A stretch of 64,000 bases of DNA from Methylobacillus flagellatus KT (GTDB taxonomy: Bacteria; Pseudomonadota; Gammaproteobacteria; Burkholderiales; Methylophilaceae): contig NC_007947.1 in NCBI RefSeq assembly GCF_000013705.1, positions 434,001-498,000 on the forward strand, given 5' to 3'. A model generated the notes under the pieces. It searched no databases, was not told where the DNA came from, and saw only the letters and a program-made list of their open reading frames with translations. Positions within the stretch are counted from its first letter, which is position 1, and the number at the start of each line of letters is the position of its first letter. Below, piece after piece: positions 26,322 through 33,290 of this stretch. The position numbers were made by a program, and so were the translations under genes.

Positions 26322-28772
26322 ATGAACCGCAGTTTTCAATCCATTTTCAATGCCCGTTCCGGCGCCTGGCAGGCAGTCCCGGAAACCGCCCGCCATCCAG
26401 GCAGGGCTGCCAGTGTGCTCAGCCCACTGGCGCTCTCCCTCATCCTCGCCGCATGCCCGGCGCTGGCGAATGAAATCATTGACAATAATGACATCATAAC
26501 GGTGCGCGCAGGTCAGCCATCATCGCCATGGCAGATCCCGGGATGGCTTAGGGTTGGCAATGCAGGCACAGGCACGTTGAACATCGAGGCGGGCGGCGCG
26601 GTATCCAATAGCGGTGGCTTCATTGGAGCCTTTCCTGGCAGCACAGGTAATGTCACAGTGACGGGGTCAGGCTCGACCTGGACAAATACCCACTCGCTTT
26701 ATGTTGCCTCTGGAGGCAGAGGCACACTGAACATCGAGGCGGGCGGCAGGGTTTCCGCCGCTGTCACCAGGCTTGCTTATGATGCATCAAGCAGCGCTAC
26801 CCTGACCCTGAGCGGCGCCAGTGGCAGCCGCGGCATCCTGGAGACCGGGCAGCTTGTCCGCGGTTTAGGTAGCGCCAGCGTCACTCTCGATGGCGGCATC
26901 CTGCGTGCCACGGGCGACCAGGCGAATTATCTGTCCGGCTTTGGCAGCGGCGCCATCACCCTGGGCAGCCAGGGCGTATTCTTCGATACGACTGCGCATG
27001 CCGTGGGACTCGATATCTCCATGCTGACGGGTAGCGGCGGGTTGACCAAGCTGGGCGCGGGCACCCTGACCCTCAACGGCGTTGGCACCTATACCGGCGC
27101 CACCGTCATCGACAGCGGCACATTGGCTGTCAACGGCTCGCTCACTGCGTCCAGTATCCAGGTCAAGCAGGGCGGCACCCTGGGCGGCACTGGCACGGTG
27201 GGGGCTGTGGTGGTCGACAGCGGCGGCACGCTGGCGCCCGGCAACTCGATTGGCACCCTGACGGTAGACGGCGACCTGACCTTCAGCAGTGGCGCGACCT
27301 ACCAGGTCGAGGTTGACGCAGCGGGCAATCATGACCAGGTCATCGTCAAGGGAATTGCCAGCTTGGGCGGCAACGTGGTGGCGCTGGCCGAAAACGGCCA
27401 CTACGCAGCCAACACCACCTACACCATCCTGTCTTCCGACCATGCCGTGACAGGCACCTTTGGCGGCGTTTCCTCTTCGCTGGCTTTCCTCGATGGCACG
27501 CTGGACTATAGCGACCCCAACAAGGTCAACCTGGTCATGTCCCGTAACGATATTGCTTATACCGATGTTGCATATACCGGCAGCCAGCGGGGCGTGGCTG
27601 CTGCCCTGGAAAGCGCCAGCTCAGGCGCCGCGAGTGCGGATATGCAAGGCATCCTCACCGCCGTCAATAACCTCTCGGCTCAACAGGCCCGGTCTGCCTA
27701 TGACAGCATGAGTGGTGTCGGGCTTGTCTCACTGCAACGTGCCGGGCTGGGCTTCAGCAGCAATTTCAGCAACCAGTTGATGGGGCGCCTGCAAGCCGTT
27801 GGCATGTCCGCCACTGCACAATCGCTTCATGGCATCCAGCTCTCGGCCAATGACAGCTTCGATGCCCTGATGCCGGCACTCTCACAGCCCACCCTGTCGG
27901 ATGCCCCATCCGCCAATCAATTCAGCCTTGCTGGCGGGATTCCGATGGATAACGGCAGGCATGGGTTCTGGCTGCGCAGCTTTGGCACCAATCAAGACAC
28001 CTCGGGCGACCGCAATGCTGCGGGCAGCCTGATCAAGGGCGTGGGTATCAATGCGGGTGTTGATCGCCGCGTCACCGACAACCTGGTACTGGGCGCAGCC
28101 TTCAGCCACAGCCGTGCCGACATTGATGCTGGTACGGGCATGAACGGCAAATCGCGCGGCAACGCAGCGGCGGTGTATGCGAGCTATGCCAACGGCCCCT
28201 GGACGTTCAACGGCAACCTGATGTTCGCGCACAACACCAATGACATGGACAGGCGCATCACCGTCGGCGCCCTGCAACGCAAAGCGACAGCCGATTTTGA
28301 CAGCAGGACTGTGGCGGCCTATGGCGAAGTCAGCTATGACCTGCCGCTTGCCAAGTGGACGCTGCAACCCGTGGCCGGCCTGGCCCTGGCCTATAACCGC
28401 AATGACGGCTTCACGGAAAAAGGCGCTGGTGCGCTCAATATCGACGCGGATACGCGCAGCATCACGTCGACCCGCACCCTGCTCGGCACGCGCGCCTTGA
28501 TCGAGCTCAACGGTATCAGCATACAACCGCGCGCCATCTGGGCGCATGAGTTCGGCGACATCAACAAGGGCTTGACCGGCCAGTTGCAAGGCGCGCCTGC
28601 GGCCAGCTTCAAGACTTACGGTGTGGACCTGCCGCGAGACACCTTGATCACGGGTATAACCATTGCGGGCAAAACCCAGGGCGGCCTATCGCTGTTTACG
28701 GATGTGCAGGGCGAGTTCAACAGCAAGCAAACCAACCTGGCCTTGTTGATCGGGGTGCGCAAGAGCTGGTAA
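26322..28772 (+). CDS. type Va autotransporter
   Basis: An 816-residue secreted protein. The N-terminus resembles an extended signal peptide region (MNRSFQSIFN...GAWQAV.ETA) followed by a hydrophobic core ending at PALANE. The passenger (~50-520) has GTLNIEAGG repeats and autotransporter-associated beta-strand repeats (GLTKLGAGTLTLNGVGTYTG). A linker leads to a ~270-residue outer-membrane beta domain (from GFWLRSFGTNQDTSGDRNAA) that ends in an aromatic residue, VRKSW. Start 26322 has CGGAGG at a spacing of 8. It follows the LuxR regulator/kinase pair and shares their promoter motif. Adhesion or biofilm formation is the usual role of such repeats; no enzymatic motif is visible. Confidence 0.88.
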   Translation: MNRSFQSIFNARSGAWQAVPETARHPGRAASVLSPLALSLILAACPALANEIIDNNDIITVRAGQPSSPWQIPGWLRVGNAGTGTLNIEAGGAVSNSGGFIGAFPGSTGNVTVTGSGSTWTNTHSLYVASGGRGTLNIEAGGRVSAAVTRLAYDASSSATLTLSGASGSRGILETGQLVRGLGSASVTLDGGILRATGDQANYLSGFGSGAITLGSQGVFFDTTAHAVGLDISMLTGSGGLTKLGAGTLTLNGVGTYTGATVIDSGTLAVNGSLTASSIQVKQGGTLGGTGTVGAVVVDSGGTLAPGNSIGTLTVDGDLTFSSGATYQVEVDAAGNHDQVIVKGIASLGGNVVALAENGHYAANTTYTILSSDHAVTGTFGGVSSSLAFLDGTLDYSDPNKVNLVMSRNDIAYTDVAYTGSQRGVAAALESASSGAASADMQGILTAVNNLSAQQARSAYDSMSGVGLVSLQRAGLGFSSNFSNQLMGRLQAVGMSATAQSLHGIQLSANDSFDALMPALSQPTLSDAPSANQFSLAGGIPMDNGRHGFWLRSFGTNQDTSGDRNAAGSLIKGVGINAGVDRRVTDNLVLGAAFSHSRADIDAGTGMNGKSRGNAAAVYASYANGPWTFNGNLMFAHNTNDMDRRITVGALQRKATADFDSRTVAAYGEVSYDLPLAKWTLQPVAGLALAYNRNDGFTEKGAGALNIDADTRSITSTRTLLGTRALIELNGISIQPRAIWAHEFGDINKGLTGQLQGAPAASFKTYGVDLPRDTLITGITIAGKTQGGLSLFTDVQGEFNSKQTNLALLIGVRKSW

Positions 28773-28794
28773 TGCTGATCTCGACGGGCTGATC

Positions 28795-28821
28795 AAACAG
28801 GACGCGTTGGCGTCCTGTTTG
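28795..28821. terminator. terminator between the autotransporter and marC
   Basis: AAACAGGACGC-GTTG-GCGTCCTGTTT, an 11-base stem ending in T on one side and A on the other, so it can serve both convergent genes. Confidence 0.8.
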
Positions 28822-28837
28822 TGTTCGGGAGGAGGGT

Positions 28838-29497
28838 TTATATGGTGGAAAACTCGATATAGAAATCGCGGATGCCGGAAGCCAGGAACTGCACTGCCAC
28901 GCAGGTGAGCAGGAACCCCATGATTTTGGTCACTGCCTGCATGCCGTGCTCGCCGAGCATTTTCTCGATATGGGTGGCCGATGACAGCGCCAAGTAGGCG
29001 ATGCCGATGGTGATGGCGATCCCGGCGATGACGATGGGGTCACCGATGAGGTGGGAGCCTTCCGGAATCTGCGAGCCGAAACTCATGACGACGGCGATCG
29101 AGCCTGGCCCGGCCAGGCTGGGCATCGCCAGCGGCGAGAATGAGTAATCCAGGTTGGCACTCTTGATTTCCTCGGGTTCGGAGTCCACGCTGGAGGATGA
29201 ATCCAGCCCGGAGAAGATCATGCGCAATGCCAGGATGAGGATGATGAGGCCGCCCGCCACCCGGATGCCGGCCATCGAGATGCCGAACAGCGCAATGATG
29301 CCATTGCCCAGCAGCAGGAAGGTCGTGAGTATGAAGAACGCATAGATGCAGGCCTTGCGTGCCTGCAGCTTGCGCGTTTCCGGCGTCATGCGTTGCGTCA
29401 GCGCCATGTAGAGCGGGATCGTGGTCAAGGGGTTCATGATGGGCAGGAGGCCGATCACGACGATGGAAATGTATTTGAGGGCTTCCAGTATGCTCAT
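28838..29497 (-). CDS. marC: MarC family integral membrane protein
   Basis: A 219-residue protein with six predicted membrane helices. MarC/UPF0056 hallmarks are the N-terminal IGLLPIMNPLTTIPLYMALT and the central FSPLAMPSLAGPGSIAVVMS loop. The family was once linked to multiple antibiotic resistance but its function is unknown; the fold resembles LysE-type exporters. ATG 29497 is chosen because AAAAGGA precedes it and the protein then begins in the first helix; an in-frame ATG further upstream would add a 51-residue non-homologous extension. The symbol denotes the family only. Confidence 0.88.
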   Translation of the reverse strand: MSILEALKYISIVVIGLLPIMNPLTTIPLYMALTQRMTPETRKLQARKACIYAFFILTTFLLLGNGIIALFGISMAGIRVAGGLIILILALRMIFSGLDSSSSVDSEPEEIKSANLDYSFSPLAMPSLAGPGSIAVVMSFGSQIPEGSHLIGDPIVIAGIAITIGIAYLALSSATHIEKMLGEHGMQAVTKIMGFLLTCVAVQFLASGIRDFYIEFSTI

Positions 29498-29691
29498 GGT
29501 GCCGGTCCTTTTCTTGTTGTTGAATATCACGGTCAGGATGCATTCTAATACCGTATGCCGGTGGCGGGCCGGCGCGGCATCCACCAACCGGTATGCGGCG
29601 ACATGTTGCCCATCATGGCGGACTCTTGCTGTGCCGGGCTGCCCGGTCATTTGGCATGGTCGATATGATGGGGTGAGACACCAGCCAAATT

Positions 29692-29705
29692 AGTCCGTTC
29701 GGACT
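29692..29705. promoter_or_regulatory. inverted repeat upstream of the phosphatase gene
   Basis: AGTCCG-TT-CGGACT, a perfect six-base inverted repeat about 100 bases before the phosphatase start. Further on, 29755-29771 holds three ATTGC units. Neither matches a Pho box that I recognise. The rest of the 306-base gap 29498-29803 shows nothing identifiable. Confidence 0.35.
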
Positions 29706-29803
29706 ATTCGAACGTCATTTTTTGAGATTTGTCTTTCTTAGTATCTGCAACGCAATTGCATTGCGATTGCGTGACGTCTAATCAATTACTTTGGGAGATC
29801 CTC

Positions 29804-31297
29804 ATGAAAATGAAATCAATCGTGTTATCGCTGGCAGCGTTCGGCGCTGCTTTGGCCGCTCCGGTCACGTTTGCTGACCAGGGTTCCATTGCCAAGAATG
29901 TGATCGTCATGGTCAGCGACGGCGCTAGCTGGGGTACCTGGGATCTGGCCAGTTACTATCAGTATGGAGAGTTGGGCCGTCAGTCCTACGACCAGTTCGA
30001 TGTCAAGCTCGGCATGACGACCTATCCCAAGAACACTTCTTCCCGCCCGACATACGATGATGTGCAACGCATCAGCTACGATCCATCCAAGGCCTGGGAT
30101 ACCACGCCCATCAGTGGCAGCAATTATTTTGCCGGTTATGACTACCTGAAGCGAGACTACACAGATTCCGCTGCTGCTGCCACTGCGCTGGCAACCGGCG
30201 AGAAGACTTACAACAATGCCATCAATTACGACAATTTCGGCCAGGCAATGGGATACATCACCCAGGAAGCCAAGGCATTGGGCCGTGCGACCGGTGTTGT
30301 CACCAGCGTGCCGTTCACGCATGCGACGCCTGCCGGTTTTGGCGCGCAGAATATCAGCCGCAACAACTATGGCGCCATCAGCGAGTCCATGATCAGCAAT
30401 GGTTCCCTCGACCTGATCCTGGGCGCAGGCAATCCCTTGTATGATGCCAACGGCAACCTGCGTGCTACGCCCAATTACCAGTACATGTCCGAAACGGCCT
30501 GGAATACTGTCAATGACGAGAACTCCGCATGGACGCTGATCCAGAGCAAGAGCGAGTTCGAAGCCCTGGCAGACGGTTCCCTGCAGGTGGAAGGTCCCGT
30601 GATCGGCCTGCCCCAGGTGTTCGATACCCTGCAATACAGGCGCAATGGCAATGTAGTCGGCCTGGATGATGCCACTCCTAGCGGCAAGGCTTATATCGAT
30701 AGCGTGCCCACGCTCGAAACCATGACGCTCGGTGCCCTGAACCACCTGGGCAAGAATGAAGAAGGCTTCTTCGTCATGATCGAAGGCGGCGCTGTCGACT
30801 GGGCGGCACATGCACGAGATACTGCCGGCATCATCGAGGAGCAGATCGACTTCAATCTTTCCGTCGATGCCGCTGTGAACTGGGTCAACCAGAACAGCAG
30901 CTGGGAAGAGACATTGCTGATCGTCCTCACCGACCATGGCAATGGCATGCCCATGGGGCCTGATTCCGACACCATCGCTTTCCAGGCCATCCAGAACAAC
31001 GGCGCGGGTGAATTGCCAGGCGTGCTCTGGCATACCGGCAACCACACCAATGAGAACACCTCGTTCTTCGCCCATGGTGCTGGCGCTGACCTGTTCTACG
31101 ATCAGGTGGTTGGCGAAGATGCAGGCCTGCGCGACATCCTCGGCTTCAATGACGGCCGCTACATCGACAATACTGCCGTCTCCGGCGTGATCGGCTCCGT
31201 GCTCGCACCTGTACCAGAACCCGAAACCTATGCCCTGATGCTGGCTGGCCTGGGTCTGGTAGGCTTCGCTGCCCGCCGTCGCAATACACGTCAATAA
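29804..31297 (+). CDS. alkaline phosphatase with PEP-CTERM anchor
   Basis: A 497-residue exported phosphatase. It has a signal peptide (~1-23, ending VTFAD), the PhoA-superfamily nucleophile motif YTDSAAAATALATGEKTYNN, the metal-site segments VMIEGGAVDWAAHARD, LTDHGNG and WHTGNHTNE, and a C-terminal PEP-CTERM signal: VPEPETYALM, a hydrophobic stretch, then the basic ARRRNTRQ tail. PEP-CTERM proteins are processed by an exosortase in bacteria that make exopolysaccharide. The start 29804 has GGGAGA at spacing 5. It releases phosphate from phosphomonoesters outside the cytoplasm. No exosortase gene lies in this window. Confidence 0.9.
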   Translation: MKMKSIVLSLAAFGAALAAPVTFADQGSIAKNVIVMVSDGASWGTWDLASYYQYGELGRQSYDQFDVKLGMTTYPKNTSSRPTYDDVQRISYDPSKAWDTTPISGSNYFAGYDYLKRDYTDSAAAATALATGEKTYNNAINYDNFGQAMGYITQEAKALGRATGVVTSVPFTHATPAGFGAQNISRNNYGAISESMISNGSLDLILGAGNPLYDANGNLRATPNYQYMSETAWNTVNDENSAWTLIQSKSEFEALADGSLQVEGPVIGLPQVFDTLQYRRNGNVVGLDDATPSGKAYIDSVPTLETMTLGALNHLGKNEEGFFVMIEGGAVDWAAHARDTAGIIEEQIDFNLSVDAAVNWVNQNSSWEETLLIVLTDHGNGMPMGPDSDTIAFQAIQNNGAGELPGVLWHTGNHTNENTSFFAHGAGADLFYDQVVGEDAGLRDILGFNDGRYIDNTAVSGVIGSVLAPVPEPETYALMLAGLGLVGFAARRRNTRQ

Positions 31298-31356
31298 TCC
31301 TGCGATGTCGTGATCTGGAGGCAGGTCACGACGTGCAGTGGCTTTTCCATTTCAGG

Positions 31357-31380
31357 CGCCCTGATGTTCAGGGCGTTTTT
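31357..31380 (+). terminator. intrinsic terminator after the phosphatase
   Basis: CGCCCTGA-TGT-TCAGGGCG followed by TTTTT, 60 bases after the stop codon. Confidence 0.9.
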
Positions 31381-31490
31381 GCATTTCCCTGCCCGTGATG
31401 TTTTCCCGTCGATGGCCATGCGTCTGGCTTGGCGCAGGCTCGCCCATGCCGGCGCAATGATGGCGCTTTCATCCCGATACATCCTTGATC

Positions 31491-31506
31491 TACTCCTTAA
31501 GGAGTA
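31491..31506. promoter_or_regulatory. perfect NarL-type 7-2-7 palindrome at the mgd promoter
   Basis: TACTCCT-TA-AGGAGTA is a perfect 16-base palindrome; both heptamers match TACYYMT. It abuts the TTGACA -35 box of promoter P1, so its centre falls about 42 bases before the expected transcription start, the classical place for a class II activator. A near copy occurs before the permease (21627). Confidence 0.68.
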
Positions 31507-31534
31507 TTGACATTCATTTTGTGTTTCCTAGTAT
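31507..31534 (+). promoter_or_regulatory. mgd promoter P1
   Basis: TTGACA (31507-31512), 16 bases, TAGTAT (31529-31534): a consensus -35 with a fair -10. The NarL-like palindrome touches its upstream edge, and the composite motif 31522-31551 overlaps its -10 and start, where a repressor would block it. Confidence 0.65.
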
Positions 31535-31551
31535 GAAAAAAAGTTTCATAA
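31522..31551 (+). promoter_or_regulatory. composite motif shared with the dmm control region
   Basis: TGTTTCCT (31522-31529), six bases, AAAAAAAGTTT (31536-31546), as at 12922-12951. Two further AAAGTTT copies follow at 31591-31600 and within 31607-31620. All lie in the control region of the N-methylglutamate cluster. The XRE-cupin regulator at 12208-12846 is the candidate binder. Confidence 0.6.
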
Positions 31552-31556
31552 ATAGG

Positions 31557-31585
31557 TTGACGCTGATTTTTGCCTTCGGTATAAA
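31557..31585 (+). promoter_or_regulatory. mgd promoter P2
   Basis: TTGACG (31557-31562), 17 bases, TATAAA (31580-31585): a near-consensus sigma-70 promoter. It would leave a leader of about 170 bases before mgdA. I saw no clear terminator or riboswitch fold in that leader. The earlier part of the 463-base gap (31298-31490) contains only the phosphatase terminator. Confidence 0.7.
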
Positions 31586-31760
31586 TGCAATAAAGTTTCT
31601 TTAAGAGAAAAAAAGTTTACTTGTGATCGCTTGAGAACGCCGCATTCTGTTCCTGGATAGAAGGGTGCCGTGACAGGTAGTACAAGTGATCAGCCAGGCC
31701 AGCAGCATGTGAAGGGCCGGGCACACGAGTGTGATGACTAATTCATTGGAGCCGCGATAA

Positions 31761-33002
31761 ATGCCATTGAGATTGCTTAAATATGCGTTGAGCAAGGAAT
31801 ATCCCGGGAAGCGCTTTTTCCAGGCGCACACCACCCCGAAGAAGTCCTACGACGTGGTCATCATCGGTGGCGGCGGTCACGGGCTGGCGGCCGCGTATTA
31901 CCTGGCCAAGCATCACGGCATCACCAACGTGGCGGTGCTGGAGAAGGGCTATATCGGCGGCGGCAATACCGGCCGTAACACGACCATTGTGCGTTCGAAC
32001 TACCTGACGCCCGAGGGTGTGAAATTCTACGACGCCAGTGTGAAAATCTACGAAGACCTCTCCGAGGAGCTGGATCTCAACCTGTTCTATTCCACCCGTG
32101 GACATTTCACACTTGCGCATACCGAATCTGCGATGCGTACCATGCGCTGGCGCGCCGAGGTCAACAAGCATGTGGGCGTGGAAAGCTATGTGGTCGGCCC
32201 AGATGACATCGCCAAGGCCTGTCCGCAACTGGACCTGAGCTGCAGCGGCAAGGCACCCATCGTCGGCGCGCTCTACCATGCGCCCGGTTCCGTGGCGCGT
32301 CATGACGCAGTGGCCTGGGGCTATGCGCGCGGCGCGGACCGCCTGGGGGTGGAGATTTTCCAGAATACCGAAGTGACCGGCATTGATGTCAAGGGCGGCC
32401 AGGTGGTGGGCGTGAGCACCAACAAGGGGTATATCGCCACCAACAAGGTGTTGTCCGCAGTGGCAGGTTTCACGCCGAGGATCTGCGAGATGGTGGGCGT
32501 GGAAACGCCTATCGTCATCCATCCGCTGCAAGCCTGTGTCACCGAGCCGATGAAACCGTGGCTGGATACCATCCTCGTGTCCGGCAGCTTGCATGTGTAC
32601 GTGAGCCAATCCTCGCGCGGCGAGCTGGTGATGGGTTCCTCGCTCGACCCTTACGAAGTGCATTCCACCCGCTCGACGCTGGATTTCGTCGAGGGCCTGA
32701 CTTCGCACATGCTGGACATGTTCCCCTTTCTTTCCAATATCAAGGTGGTGCGCCAGTGGGCGGGCATGGCCGATATGACGCCGGATTTCGCGCCTGTGAT
32801 GGGCAAGACCCCGGTCAAGGGCTTCTACCTCGACGCGGGCTGGGGCACATGGGGCTTCAAGGCAACGCCGATCAGCGGCAAGACCATGGCCGAGACCATC
32901 GCGCGCGACCAGGCGCCCGAGCTGATCCACTCTTTCCGTCTGTCGCGCTTCGAGGATTACGAGCTGACCGGTGAAAAGGGTGCCGCTTCGGTCGGCCACT
33001 GA
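31761..33002 (+). CDS. mgdA: N-methylglutamate dehydrogenase subunit A (SoxB-like)
   Basis: A 413-residue FAD-dependent oxidoreductase related to the beta subunit of heterotetrameric sarcosine oxidase. The dinucleotide loop DVVIIGGGGHGLAAAYYLA spans residues ~31-49. The His of VARHDAVAWGYAR (residue 181) corresponds to the covalent-FMN histidine of that family. With MgdBCD it oxidises N-methylglutamate to glutamate, releasing the methyl as a C1 unit. The gene heads a tight run mgdABCD-gmaS-mgsABC, which identifies it as the methylamine enzyme and not a sarcosine oxidase. Promoters P1 and P2, a NarL-like site and a composite motif lie upstream. Confidence 0.9.
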   Translation: MPLRLLKYALSKEYPGKRFFQAHTTPKKSYDVVIIGGGGHGLAAAYYLAKHHGITNVAVLEKGYIGGGNTGRNTTIVRSNYLTPEGVKFYDASVKIYEDLSEELDLNLFYSTRGHFTLAHTESAMRTMRWRAEVNKHVGVESYVVGPDDIAKACPQLDLSCSGKAPIVGALYHAPGSVARHDAVAWGYARGADRLGVEIFQNTEVTGIDVKGGQVVGVSTNKGYIATNKVLSAVAGFTPRICEMVGVETPIVIHPLQACVTEPMKPWLDTILVSGSLHVYVSQSSRGELVMGSSLDPYEVHSTRSTLDFVEGLTSHMLDMFPFLSNIKVVRQWAGMADMTPDFAPVMGKTPVKGFYLDAGWGTWGFKATPISGKTMAETIARDQAPELIHSFRLSRFEDYELTGEKGAASVGH

Positions 33003-33029
33003 GTCAGGATATCAATTGAGGAATACACG

Positions 33030-33290
33030 ATGAAATTGTTGACTTGTCCCGTGAATGGAACCAGGCCGTTGAGTGAGTTCGTCTATGGCGGCGAGCTGCG
33101 CACCCCGCCTGCCGCGGATTGCAGCGACAAGGAATGGGCTGACTACGTGCACAACCGTCATGGCGCGCCCGGCCTCAAGCAGGAGTGGTGGTACCACGCG
33201 CCCAGCGGCACCTGGTTCATCGCCGAACGCAACACATTGACCGATCAAGTGATTCGTACATATCTGAAAGGACAGGAGGGCCAGCAATGA
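33030..33290 (+). CDS. mgdB: N-methylglutamate dehydrogenase subunit B (SoxD-like)
   Basis: An 86-residue homologue of sarcosine oxidase delta subunit, with CPVNGTRPLSEFVYGGEL at the N-terminus and the EWWYHAPSGTWFIAERNT core. In sarcosine oxidase delta this subunit binds zinc through an N-terminal CPxC pair and residues near the WWYH segment. Here the second cysteine is Asn (residue 9), and the Cys expected a few residues after the His is absent (HAPSGTWF), so zinc binding appears lost or altered. Its stop overlaps the mgdC ATG (ATGA), implying coupled translation. Confidence 0.85.
   Translation: MKLLTCPVNGTRPLSEFVYGGELRTPPAADCSDKEWADYVHNRHGAPGLKQEWWYHAPSGTWFIAERNTLTDQVIRTYLKGQEGQQ

Noticed and set aside
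29755..29771. ATTGC triplet as a Pho box before the phosphatase
   Set aside because: It lacks the spaced CTGTCAT direct repeats of a Pho box.
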